A stretch of 22,066 nucleotides of DNA. It comes from Chloroflexota bacterium (lineage in GTDB: Bacteria; Chloroflexota; UBA6077). The notes below the pieces were generated by a model. That model saw nothing but the letters and a program-made list of their open reading frames with translations. It did no database searches and was not told the origin of the DNA. The translations under genes and the position numbers were made by a program. Below, piece by piece: positions 1-7,367 of the stretch. The DNA lies in NCBI GenBank assembly GCA_021806765.1, contig JAJZQR010000068.1:1-22066 (forward strand), read 5' to 3'. Each line of letters begins with the position of its first letter. The first letter of the stretch is position 1.

Positions 1-1
1 G

Positions 2-43
2 GCCTCGGTCAGCAAGGAGATCATGGAGAAGGCTCGCAAGTAG
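2..43 (+). CDS. 3' end of an unidentified gene
   Basis: An open frame enters from the left edge and reads ASVSKEIMEKARK before a TAG stop at 41-43. It is followed 17 bases later by a strong hairpin terminator, which fits a genuine gene end. Only 13 residues are visible, basic and probably helical, so no function can be given. Confidence 0.55.
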   Translation, partial: ASVSKEIMEKARK

Positions 44-60
44 CGGAGCCCTTCTCGAAG

Positions 61-93
61 GAAGCCCCCGGTGTCCAATCCACCGGGGGCTTC
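61..93 (+). terminator. Rho-independent-type terminator hairpin
   Basis: A perfect 13-bp stem (61-73 with 81-93) closes a 7-base loop. The stem is very GC-rich. The trailing sequence is pyrimidine-rich rather than a clean T-run. It sits just behind the gene ending at 43 and before the next start at 174. Confidence 0.75.
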
Positions 94-173
94 TCGATTC
101 GAGGGGTGAGAGGGTCTTCCACGAAGCAGTAGAATGTAGACAGGCAACGCTGTTCCAGGGAGGGGAAAGATCG

Positions 174-476
174 ATGGCCAGAGACAAGACCAGCTACAGG
201 CGAAAGCTATCGTCGGAAGAGGCCAGGGAGCGATACATCTTCGTGACCAAGGACGCCCTGGGGTTTTTCCCCCCGGTGGGGCAGCCCTTCGAGCTATCGC
301 TGGGAGATAGGTCGATCCCGGTGGCCCTTTCCGCCGTCGACTGCAGCTGCGTCGGTGAGCCCCACCAGCACTACCGCATCGAGGCCGATGAGCTGGCAGG
401 CTTGGTGGAGCTATCCCGGGGCTCCGTGGTCTCCATCGCCAAGGATGGCAGCGGCTCATACTCTCTCGTCAGTTGA
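174..476 (+). CDS. Small conserved-looking hypothetical protein (100 aa)
   Basis: I do not recognise this protein. It is a soluble 100-residue product with a basic N-terminus and no signal peptide or membrane helix. Its middle contains a Cys-Ser-Cys and a nearby His-Gln-His (CSCVGEPHQHYRI, about residues 60-72), which could bind a metal. The C-terminal half alternates short strands and looks like a small beta-rich domain. The ATG at 174 follows a purine-rich ribosome site (GGGAGGGGAAAG). Its stop at 474-476 lies 14 bases before the ATG of the hydrolase downstream, so the two are probably co-transcribed. Codon use resembles its neighbours. It is likely real, but its function is unknown. Confidence 0.6.
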   Translation: MARDKTSYRRKLSSEEARERYIFVTKDALGFFPPVGQPFELSLGDRSIPVALSAVDCSCVGEPHQHYRIEADELAGLVELSRGSVVSIAKDGSGSYSLVS

Positions 477-490
477 GGTCATCGGAGCCA

Positions 491-1447
491 ATGGACTCGA
501 GACGGAACGGGTCGGACGGCAACGAGGGAGGAAGGCCAGGCCACTCCGTGGCCGGGGCCGTGGCCAAGAGCCTTGCCTGCGCCGCCGTGGCCTACTCCGC
601 TACCTGTGGCTTCGTGGCACTCACCCTCAGCCGTCCCAAGCGGGTTCCCTTCGACGAAACCCCGGACCAGTACGGTCTGGTCTTCGAGCCGGTAAGCTTC
701 CGGAGTCGCGTCGATGGCATCCCGCTGGACGGCTGGCTCCTATCCCGTTCACCCAATGCCCCCTCCCGCCGGCCGGTCATAATGGTCCACGGCATGGGGT
801 CCGATCGCCAGCACGAGGCAGGGGGCGCAGCCCTGCGCATCGCTGCCAACCTGGTGCGGGACGGCCATCCGGTGCTGCTGTTCGATCTCAGAGGCTCGGG
901 CCGCTCGGGCGGCCGTCACTTCACCCTGGGAGCTGAGGAGGTCCGCGATGTGGGCGGCGCCATCGACTTCCTGGCCGAGCGAGGGCTGGCATCGAAGGGG
1001 GTCAACCTGCTGGGCTACTCTATGGGGGCATCCATCGCCCTGCTGGCAGGGGCTGTGGAGCCGTTGGTGCGGGCGATAGCGGAGGATAGCGGCTTTGCGG
1101 ACCTGGACGATCTGCTGGAGGTCCATCTGCCCAGGATGAGTCATCTGCCGGGCTTCTTCACCCCCGGCGTGGTCTTCGCCGTCCGATCGCTGCTGGGGAT
1201 CGACGTCCACGCCATCCGACCCATCGAGGCGGCGCCGAGGCTCGCGGCTCGGGGAGTTCCCCTCCTGGTTCTCCACGGCGACAGCGACACCCTGGTGCCC
1301 ATCAGCCACGGCCACCGATTGGCGGCGGCCTACGGGCCGACGGCGGAGACTCTCTTCGTTCCGGGCGCGGAGCACGTGGTGAGCTACGCCACCGATCCTG
1401 CCGGCTACCTGGAGCGGCTGACAGATTTCTTCGATCACACCGAATAG
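491..1447 (+). CDS. Membrane-anchored alpha/beta hydrolase
   Basis: Probable serine hydrolase or esterase of the alpha/beta hydrolase fold. From the ATG at 491 (318 aa), a hydrophobic segment at about residues 21-46 looks like an N-terminal membrane anchor. The core then shows the oxyanion motif HGMGSDR (H100), the nucleophile elbow GYSMG (S177), an acid in HGDSDTLVP (D266) and the catalytic histidine in PGAEHVV (H295). The triad is therefore complete. The active domain would probably sit outside the membrane. An alternative TTG start at 473 overlaps the previous stop. I prefer ATG 491, although its ribosome site is weak (GAGG at 475-478, or GGAG only 3 bases away). The substrate cannot be told. 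The gene follows the 100-aa protein and precedes the URO-D-like gene by 18 bases, so a three-gene unit is likely. Confidence 0.85.
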   Translation: MDSRRNGSDGNEGGRPGHSVAGAVAKSLACAAVAYSATCGFVALTLSRPKRVPFDETPDQYGLVFEPVSFRSRVDGIPLDGWLLSRSPNAPSRRPVIMVHGMGSDRQHEAGGAALRIAANLVRDGHPVLLFDLRGSGRSGGRHFTLGAEEVRDVGGAIDFLAERGLASKGVNLLGYSMGASIALLAGAVEPLVRAIAEDSGFADLDDLLEVHLPRMSHLPGFFTPGVVFAVRSLLGIDVHAIRPIEAAPRLAARGVPLLVLHGDSDTLVPISHGHRLAAAYGPTAETLFVPGAEHVVSYATDPAGYLERLTDFFDHTE

Positions 1448-1465
1448 TACGCCAAGGAGACCACG

Positions 1466-2455
1466 ATGAGGAAACGAGAGCGCATCGCAGCAGCCATAGC
1501 CGGACAGCCGGTGGACCGGGTGCCGATCGCCTTCTGGAGACACTGGCCCATCGACGACCAGGAGGCCGAATCCCTGGCCCGGGCCACCCTGGAGTTCCAG
1601 CGCCGGTTCGACTTCGACTTCATCAAGGTCACCCCGTCCCACACCTTCTGCATCGACGACTACGGGGCGAAGCACGCTTACCGGGGGGCTGCCATCGGGG
1701 ATCGGGAGCATCTGGAGCGGGTGATCCAGCGGATCGAGGATTGGGACCGCATCCAGCCGCTGGACGTGACCAAGGGGACCTACGGGCGGCAATTGCGCTG
1801 TATCCGCATGGTGGTCGAGAGACGAGACGCGGATACGCCGGTGATCCAGACCCTCTTCAACCCCATCGGGATGGCCCGCTACCTGGCCGACGACGAGGCC
1901 TACCTGGTGCATCTCCGGAGGGAGCCCGAGCGGGTGGAGCGGGCCCTCAACGCTCTGACGGAGACGTGCGTTCGCTTCGTCCAGGCAGCCATCGCCGAGG
2001 GAGTCGACGGGATCTTCCTCTCCACGGCGGCCGCCAGCTTCGAGGCGATGAGCGAGGCGGAGTACCTGCGCTTCGGCCGTCCCTATGACCTGGCGGTGCT
2101 GCAGGCGGTCTCTGGTGGCTGGTTCAACGTCCTGCACCTGCACGGGCAGCACCCGATGTTCGCCCAGGTGGCCGGCTACCCGGTGCAGGCCATCAACTGG
2201 CACGATCGCGCCGCCGGCCACAGCCTCTCCGAGGCCGCCAAGCTCTTTCCCGGCGCGCTGGTGGGCGGGGTAGAGCAGTACAGACTGCTACACTTCGGTA
2301 CGCCGGCCGAGGTAGAGGCCCAGGTCCACGATGCCATCGGCCAGATGGGCGGTCGCCGCCTGATCGTGGCCGCCGGTTGCACCTTCCCGTTGACGGTGCC
2401 CGAGGGGAACCTGCTGGCCGCCCGCCGCGCCGTGGAGAAGGCCCCGAGCAGATAG
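1466..2455 (+). CDS. Uroporphyrinogen decarboxylase (URO-D) superfamily protein
   Basis: A 329-aa protein with the URO-D/HemE-like TIM-barrel pattern. It opens with RERIAAAIAGQPVDRVPIAF, has FDFIKVTP near residue 52, has LHLHGQ before a Gly-rich turn about two thirds along, and ends with the family's typical EGNL-A--R--V helix. The Arg-rich HemE substrate loop (RQAGRYLPEY) is absent and RHWP stands in its place. It is therefore unlikely to be the haem-pathway enzyme. Related proteins include methyltransferases acting with corrinoid proteins, but no corrinoid protein or activase is in view. The ATG follows a good AAGGAG site. The gene ends only 10 bases from the convergent restriction gene. 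Superfamily is secure; reaction is unknown. Confidence 0.85.
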   Translation: MRKRERIAAAIAGQPVDRVPIAFWRHWPIDDQEAESLARATLEFQRRFDFDFIKVTPSHTFCIDDYGAKHAYRGAAIGDREHLERVIQRIEDWDRIQPLDVTKGTYGRQLRCIRMVVERRDADTPVIQTLFNPIGMARYLADDEAYLVHLRREPERVERALNALTETCVRFVQAAIAEGVDGIFLSTAAASFEAMSEAEYLRFGRPYDLAVLQAVSGGWFNVLHLHGQHPMFAQVAGYPVQAINWHDRAAGHSLSEAAKLFPGALVGGVEQYRLLHFGTPAEVEAQVHDAIGQMGGRRLIVAAGCTFPLTVPEGNLLAARRAVEKAPSR

Positions 2456-2465
2456 GCGGAGCAGG

Positions 2466-3155
2466 CTACTCCTCTATGCCGATCTGAGCGTGGGGATTAC
2501 GGAGGTTGTAGAGGTCCCGAAGCCGCTCGAAGTACTGATCCTCGGCCAATTCTTGAAGGTCCTGTCTGGGGCCAGCCGTGTAGAGCTTGACCCAGGGTTC
2601 CCGGCCCTCTTCACGAACCGGACGGAAGAGCATCATCGTCACATCTTCGAAGCGCTCGCCGGCCGAGGAGTAATCCTGCCGGCCGCTAATGGTGCTGAAC
2701 AGCATCGACGCGCGCTGGAAGGTAGAGATCTTTCGAATCGCCGTCCTGTCGAGATCGGCGTCCTCAGGCATGGCAAATAGCGCGCACACCACCGAATAGG
2801 GAAAGCGCATGTGGAGGGTGATCGACTCGGTACACAGATCTCCGAAGCGATTCTTCAGATTCTTGCCGTAGGGCTCAAAGCAGATCGACTTGATGGACAC
2901 GGCCATGAGGAGTCCATGCCGCTCATCAGCGTAAGAGACATCGACCTTCTTCGGCCCGAGCCCGCCCTGGAATTCCACTTCGCCCGGTCCTCCCCTGACC
3001 GGCCTCACCTTCGGGAAGCCGATCGATCGCAATCCCTCCGCCACCTCGACGGCCAGGGCTGCGGACAACTGTTCCGAGTACCGCTTCTTCGTCGGTTGGG
3101 GTGCAGAGGTCGGCGGTATGGTTCCCGCCGTCCGGACAGCATCCAGCAAAGACAA
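2466..3155 (-). CDS. Probable type II restriction endonuclease (PD-(D/E)XK-like)
   Basis: A 229-aa protein directly behind an adenine methyltransferase on the same strand, as in type II restriction-modification pairs. I do not recognise a specific family. A plausible nuclease core is VDVSYADE (D72) followed by a hydrophobic strand ending VSIKS (S87, K89). This matches the D-(x)n-(E/D/Q/S)-x-K layout of PD-(D/E)XK enzymes with Ser in the usual acid position. FRPVREEGREPW follows later. Start choice: the frame stays open to a possible start at 3245, overlapping the methyltransferase by 77 bases. A TTG at 3155-3153 has a perfect GGAGG at 3166-3162 six bases upstream and lies just past the methyltransferase stop (3169-3171), so I prefer TTG. 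Reading the endonuclease after the methylase helps protect host DNA. Specificity cannot be told. Confidence 0.7.
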   Translation of the reverse strand: MSLLDAVRTAGTIPPTSAPQPTKKRYSEQLSAALAVEVAEGLRSIGFPKVRPVRGGPGEVEFQGGLGPKKVDVSYADERHGLLMAVSIKSICFEPYGKNLKNRFGDLCTESITLHMRFPYSVVCALFAMPEDADLDRTAIRKISTFQRASMLFSTISGRQDYSSAGERFEDVTMMLFRPVREEGREPWVKLYTAGPRQDLQELAEDQYFERLRDLYNLRNPHAQIGIEE

Positions 3156-3168
3156 CTCTACCCTCCAC

Positions 3169-4941
3169 CTATCGATTGCGGCGACGTTCTTTGAGCAGGA
3201 GCCAGCCCTCCCGCAATCGCTCGATATCAGTTGAAGACAACCCAATTCCCTGCCGTAAGATCACATCGTCGGCAAGCTCGCGGGCTGCTTCATCATTGCC
3301 GATTCTCGTCAGCGCATCCAGATCGACAGCCAAGCCGTCCAGAACTCCAGGCTCGAGGTCGGGCATGGCGATGACCACGCGTCCGGCCTCCGTAGGCTCC
3401 AACTTCAACATCCCCCCGCCCAGGCTGTGCCCCTCCATCTCGCAACTGAGAGCGGTCAGCGAAGTCTGCCACGCAGCCGCCAGTTCAAGGATACTAACCC
3501 TAGCAGTTGATGCAAGGCGCACGATGTGCAGAGTGTTGGGGGCCACCGCATCAGCCTCGTTGGCTACCAGCTTGGGGTCCCCACCGCTCATGTAGGTCAG
3601 AAACCCGTCCGCCCGGTATACGTGGGGCACTGCGTACCAGGACTTTCTAACGTGACACTTGTATCGATCGGGTACACCTCGTCTAATGCCCTGAAGCAGA
3701 TAAGCCCGCACAGAATCCGGCAGAGGTTGGGTCTCCTGGATGTAGAGTAAGGAATTAGCATGGCCGGCGAGGCGAAGACCCTCCCAGTCGTCACGAGCAA
3801 ACCGCAAACCCTGCAACTCAGAACCCCGGCATACTGCAGGCCGCAGGAAGCGAGACGGTATGTCATAGGCGGCGATGGTCTCAGGGCTTAGGTGGAAGAA
3901 CGCGTTATCTCCTGTCACGTAGCCTATGCCGACGCGCGCCAGCGACCCCAAAGTCCTGACATGGCGCGAATCGCAAAGCTGGCGAAAGAGCTGGCGAGTA
4001 TGGTGGGGGAGTAGGTAGTGAAGCACCCGCTCCCGCCCCCGATCAAGGGCTGAGGCGTCTATCTCCACGCCGTCCGGCAACTCGGCAGACGGATCGGCGT
4101 ACTCCTCCAAGGCCGATAACCCGGGTAGGTCTATCAACTGGAAGGTCTGGAACGGTTCACCGCGACCAGCAGCTAGCAGGAGAACGGTATCCTCGGACAG
4201 AGCAGGAAAGATCCTGCGCGAGAAGCTGAGGATATGTGTGGAGCGAAAGCTGCGCCGGAAGTAATCCAAGACCGGACGAGCGTAGCCGGCGTGAGTCAAC
4301 TCGGCCGGCGCCACCATAGCAAGCCAGCCTCCCGGTTTGACAAACTGGACGGCATGTACCAAGAAGGGCGCCCATGAACTTGCCAGCCCAGAGAGATCTA
4401 CTCCCGCATCGTGGGCGCGGAGCAACGCCGTGCGTCGCACCTCACCACTAAACCTCTGATAACGGATAAAAGGAGGATTGCCGACTACCACGTCGGCAGC
4501 GGGCAACTGGCCCGGCACAACATCAAAGAAGTTCGCATGGAGCAGTTTGGCTATCGAAGGGTTGCCCCCAACCCGATCAGTGAACCTGCGGTGAGCAGCA
4601 AGGTCAATCTCTACGCCGAAGACCTGCCGATTGGGGTCCCCACCGAGATAACGAATCCGCTCCGCCGCTTCCGACAGGAAGATACCGTCGCCGGAGCTAG
4701 GATCCAGCACGATTTCCTTGCCGGTTGTCACAGCCCAACGGAGGAGGAACCTGGCAACGGCTACATCGGTATAGTAGGCACCTAGCTCCTTGCGCCGCGC
4801 GATGCTCTCGGGCCTCGAATCCACATTGAAGGGTCTGAGGAGGTCCTCGACACCCACCAGGTTCTTGGGGGCGTGGCTACTCCGTTGGATGGTTGGATCG
4901 AGCACCCTCGGTGTACGGGTAGGCGCAGGCTCAGGGTTCAT
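3169..4941 (-). CDS. Type II N6-adenine DNA methyltransferase
   Basis: A 590-aa modification enzyme that should transfer a methyl group from SAM to adenine N6 in its target site. Visible motifs are motif X-like GAYYTDVAVARFLL (54-67), SAM-binding motif I LDPSSGDGIFL (79-89), an acidic partner VFGVEID (107-113) and catalytic motif IV NPPF (155-158). The order X-I-IV fits the gamma-type/Eco57I-TaqI-like group. The roughly 300 residues behind the catalytic half would hold the target-recognition domain. The start follows a purine-rich AAGGGGAGAG site. The gene is transcribed from a promoter at about 4973-5001, and its stop lies 13 bases before the restriction gene. Third codon positions look less GC-rich than in flanking genes, as expected for a transferred restriction-modification island. 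Confidence 0.92.
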   Translation of the reverse strand: MNPEPAPTRTPRVLDPTIQRSSHAPKNLVGVEDLLRPFNVDSRPESIARRKELGAYYTDVAVARFLLRWAVTTGKEIVLDPSSGDGIFLSEAAERIRYLGGDPNRQVFGVEIDLAAHRRFTDRVGGNPSIAKLLHANFFDVVPGQLPAADVVVGNPPFIRYQRFSGEVRRTALLRAHDAGVDLSGLASSWAPFLVHAVQFVKPGGWLAMVAPAELTHAGYARPVLDYFRRSFRSTHILSFSRRIFPALSEDTVLLLAAGRGEPFQTFQLIDLPGLSALEEYADPSAELPDGVEIDASALDRGRERVLHYLLPHHTRQLFRQLCDSRHVRTLGSLARVGIGYVTGDNAFFHLSPETIAAYDIPSRFLRPAVCRGSELQGLRFARDDWEGLRLAGHANSLLYIQETQPLPDSVRAYLLQGIRRGVPDRYKCHVRKSWYAVPHVYRADGFLTYMSGGDPKLVANEADAVAPNTLHIVRLASTARVSILELAAAWQTSLTALSCEMEGHSLGGGMLKLEPTEAGRVVIAMPDLEPGVLDGLAVDLDALTRIGNDEAARELADDVILRQGIGLSSTDIERLREGWLLLKERRRNR

Positions 4942-4961
4942 GCTCTCCCCTTAGGTCGGGT

Positions 4962-4971
4962 GAGAATTCTC
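4962..4971. promoter_or_regulatory. Palindrome at the expected transcription start of the R-M operon
   Basis: GAGAATTCTC is a perfect 10-bp palindrome lying just downstream of the -10 box and across the predicted start site. That is a position where a bound protein would block transcription. It could be an operator, or a recognition site through which the methyltransferase controls its own operon. No C-protein gene is visible. Confidence 0.3.
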
Positions 4972-4972
4972 A

Positions 4973-5001
4973 AGTATCGCGGCGGTGTCGACTCAGGTCA
5001 A
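4973..5001 (-). promoter_or_regulatory. Promoter of the restriction-modification operon
   Basis: On the minus strand, TTGACC (5001-4996) and GATACT (4978-4973) are spaced by exactly 17 bases, matching a housekeeping sigma promoter. Transcription would start near 4966, about 25 bases before the methyltransferase ATG. Confidence 0.55.
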
Positions 5002-5140
5002 ACAGGAGGCGGCCTTCTTTCTCGTGGCTCCAGTGTATTCCGCAAGGTTGAAGTGGTCAATCGGGCGTGCTACGCTGAAGAAGCTGCCTTCTCACCGATG
5101 ACAAGGGCGAGACGAGGGGCAGACGGGTTCTGCAGACAGA

Positions 5141-5458
5141 ATGGGCTCCAACGTGAACGAAGAATACTACAGGTACAGCCGTGGCAACATCGACACTTGT
5201 CGGGAAACCTGCGCCTATTGTGACCAACGCCGAGGTGAAGGTCCCATATGGCCAAGAGGCGGCAGACCGGCAGCACGCTGCTGCACTCGAACCGAGTCGG
5301 AGCTGATCTACCGCCGTCCGAACGGGCCAACGATCCGCGTGTCCGTGACGGCCGATGGCCGGCTTGAGTTCGTAGTGGAGTTTCGGGATCGGGGATCGGA
5401 TCCCTGGAGCCCGGCCGCGCTGTTGAGAGCAGCCTTTGCCGATCGCATTTCGGTTTGA
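5141..5458 (+). CDS. Doubtful small ORF with Cys motif
   Basis: A 105-aa reading frame in the gap between the restriction-modification promoter and the hydantoinase gene. The first half contains CRETCAYC, a possible metal-binding cluster, but is otherwise irregular. The second half (from about residue 50, including VSVTADGRLEFVVEFRDRG) has codon use and strand-like alternation that look truly coding. No convincing ribosome site precedes the ATG. The first half can also be read in another frame from a GTG at 5181 (MATSTLVGKPAPIV...) that stops just as the good stretch begins. This may be a frameshifted or decayed gene. It matches nothing I know. Confidence 0.3.
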   Translation: MGSNVNEEYYRYSRGNIDTCRETCAYCDQRRGEGPIWPRGGRPAARCCTRTESELIYRRPNGPTIRVSVTADGRLEFVVEFRDRGSDPWSPAALLRAAFADRISV

Positions 5459-5484
5459 CCCTCTCTCGTAAGTTGTGCTACATT
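5455..5484 (+). promoter_or_regulatory. Candidate promoter for the hydantoinase gene
   Basis: TTGACC (5455-5460) and TACATT (5479-5484) are separated by 18 bases. This would give a 5' leader of about 290 bases before the ATG at 5786. I see no clear structure or gene in that leader. Confidence 0.4.
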
Positions 5485-5785
5485 CGTGGCGTACAGTGCT
5501 CCTTCCCTTTGCCCCCGGATACCGCCGAGATATGAGGTGAAACGTGGCGGACTATCCCAGCATCTCTGTCCGGGCCACACCCCCGCACCCGAGCCGCCAA
5601 TCCGGGACCATGCCTGAAGAGGAGCCCGCAACCCGACCTGCACCATACCCGGCCACCGTCGTGGCCGTCCCCCGGCAGATTGACCTGGCGGTGCGAAAGC
5701 CCGGGTGGAACCGGAGATCGGTTCTCGCCCTCTTGCGGCCAACGCCCGCCCACCAGACACGCTCGACGAGAGGGAGGCTGCATCC

Positions 5786-7156
5786 ATGACTATTGATCAC
5801 GTGGACACGATCGTACGCGGCGGGAAGGTGGTGCGCCCCTCCGGCGTGGTCGAAGCGGCCATCGCCATCGCTGACGGGAAGATCGTGGCCATCGCCTCCG
5901 AAGAAACCCTTCCCCCCGCCACCAGGGTCGTGGACGCCTCCGGCCAGTACGTACTTCCAGGTCTGGTAGACGTTCACACCCACGTCTACCTGGATAGCTA
6001 CCGAACCATCAGCGAGTCGGCGGCCTTCGGCGGGGTTACTACCCTGCTCTCCTACATCTGGCCCGATCAGCATCAGGACATCCCCGACTCCATCGACCAC
6101 TGGCGCCGCTTCGGCGAGGCGGCCAGCGTCGTCGACTTCGGCCTCCACATGGGGCTGATGGACTCCCCCGCCTCCCTTGAGCAGATCCCGGCAGCGGTGG
6201 AGATGGGGGTCACCAGCTTCAAGCTGATGATGGACTACAAGCGCCGGGGGCTGATGGTGAGCGACGAGTTCCTGATGGCCGCCCTGGAGCGGATAGCCGA
6301 GGCAGGCGGGATCGCGACGGTCCACGCCGAGAACGGCGGCGTGATCTACCACATGGAAGAGAAGATGATGGCCGCGGAGCTTACCTCCCCGGTCGATTAC
6401 CCTCGGTCACGCCCTCCGGAAGCGGAAGTGGAGGCGATAGGCAGGGCCATAACCCTGGCGGGTCTCGCCCGTTGCCCCCTCTACCTGGTCCACATTACCA
6501 CCACGGACTCGGTGGAAACGGTGGCCCGCGCTCGCCGCACCGGCCGTCAGGTTTGGGCGGAAGTGTGTCCCCACTATCTCTTCATGACAGAGGAGGAGTA
6601 CGAGCGGCAGGGCCCCATGATCAAGACCGCCCCGCCCCTGCGCACCGAGATGGATTGCGAGGCGCTGTGGACCGGCATAGGGCGAGGGGTCATCGCTACC
6701 ATGGCCAGCGATCACACGGCCTACACCCGGGAGATGAAGGAGATCGGTTGGACCAACATCTTCCAGGCTCCCTTCGGCATCCCGGCGACCGAAACCATGC
6801 TGCCCTTGGTCTATACGGAGGGGGTCGTGAAGCGGGGCATCCCCATCACGGCGCTGCCCCGCCTGATGAGTGAGAACCCGGCCAAGCTGTTTGGACTCTA
6901 CCCTCGAAAGGGCGCCCTGGAGGTGGGTTCCGACGCGGATCTGGTGATCTTCGATCCCGAGAGAGAGGTCACTATCACGGCCGGAATCCTCCACGCCAAG
7001 GCCGACTTCACTCCCTTCGAGGGACGGAAGGTGAAGGGATGGCCCACCACAACCGTAGTCAGGGGGACCCTCGTGGTGCAGGACGGCAGCCTGGTGGAGA
7101 TGCCGGCCCACGGCGTGTACCTGGAGCGCAAGGCGAACTCGTTGATGCCGGTGTAG
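5786..7156 (+). CDS. Dihydropyrimidinase / D-hydantoinase family amidohydrolase
   Basis: A cytoplasmic binuclear zinc amidohydrolase that opens cyclic amide rings (dihydropyrimidines, hydantoins or allantoin). From ATG 5786 the protein is 456 aa, normal for the family. The metal ligands are all present: HTH (H64, H66), the lysine to be carboxylated in TSFKLMMDY (K146), H180 in TVHAEN, H236 in YLVHITT and D309 in ASDHTAYT. The C-terminal strands GSDADLVIFDP form the usual small beta-sandwich. The frame is open further upstream, but GGGAGG 8 bases before ATG 5786 and the family's N-terminus (DTIVRGGKVV) fix this start. Ring substrate is undecided: allantoinase and hydantoinase are both possible. 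No carbamoylase or uracil-pathway gene is adjacent. The next gene is a CitE-like lyase. Confidence 0.88.
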   Translation: MTIDHVDTIVRGGKVVRPSGVVEAAIAIADGKIVAIASEETLPPATRVVDASGQYVLPGLVDVHTHVYLDSYRTISESAAFGGVTTLLSYIWPDQHQDIPDSIDHWRRFGEAASVVDFGLHMGLMDSPASLEQIPAAVEMGVTSFKLMMDYKRRGLMVSDEFLMAALERIAEAGGIATVHAENGGVIYHMEEKMMAAELTSPVDYPRSRPPEAEVEAIGRAITLAGLARCPLYLVHITTTDSVETVARARRTGRQVWAEVCPHYLFMTEEEYERQGPMIKTAPPLRTEMDCEALWTGIGRGVIATMASDHTAYTREMKEIGWTNIFQAPFGIPATETMLPLVYTEGVVKRGIPITALPRLMSENPAKLFGLYPRKGALEVGSDADLVIFDPEREVTITAGILHAKADFTPFEGRKVKGWPTTTVVRGTLVVQDGSLVEMPAHGVYLERKANSLMPV

Positions 7157-7179
7157 GGGCGGCTGTGCAGGTAGTCGCC

Positions 7180-7253
7180 TATCCTGTGTATCCTGTTCCA
7201 TGCGCTTCCGGCCCGACACGAGCAGACGAACAGGATAGGCAGGATGAACAGGA
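7180..7253. repeat. Inverted 9-mer repeat array (TATCCTGT type)
   Basis: Short units built on TATCCTGT/ATCCTGTTC occur at 7180-7198 and reappear inverted at 7228-7253 (CAGGATAGG-CAGGATGAA units). A perfect 10-bp inverted repeat pairs 7189-7198 with 7228-7237 across a 29-base loop. It lies just behind the hydantoinase stop and may act as a terminator. The same unit family bounds the structure at 21168-21437. Confidence 0.7.
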
Positions 7254-7367
7254 CTTCATCCAGTCTCGGCCTGCTTCCTGAGAAGGGATGCAGGATCCCA
7301 ACCAGCACCCCGGAGCCGCGCTCAAGAAAAGCGGCTCTTGGAGCATGAAGACGAGGGGGAGTGTCCA

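Noticed and set aside
749..2221. Long minus-strand open frame opposite the hydrolase and URO-D genes
   Set aside because: It is a GC-rich antisense shadow: the plus strand has full family motifs, and this translation is rich in His, Gly, Arg and Val with no domain.
1466..2455. Calling this gene hemE
   Set aside because: The Arg-rich uroporphyrinogen-binding loop of HemE is missing, so only the superfamily is safe.
5544..5789. 81-aa plus-strand frame ahead of the hydantoinase gene
   Set aside because: Composition is Pro/Arg-rich, there is no ribosome site, and it overlaps the hydantoinase start region.
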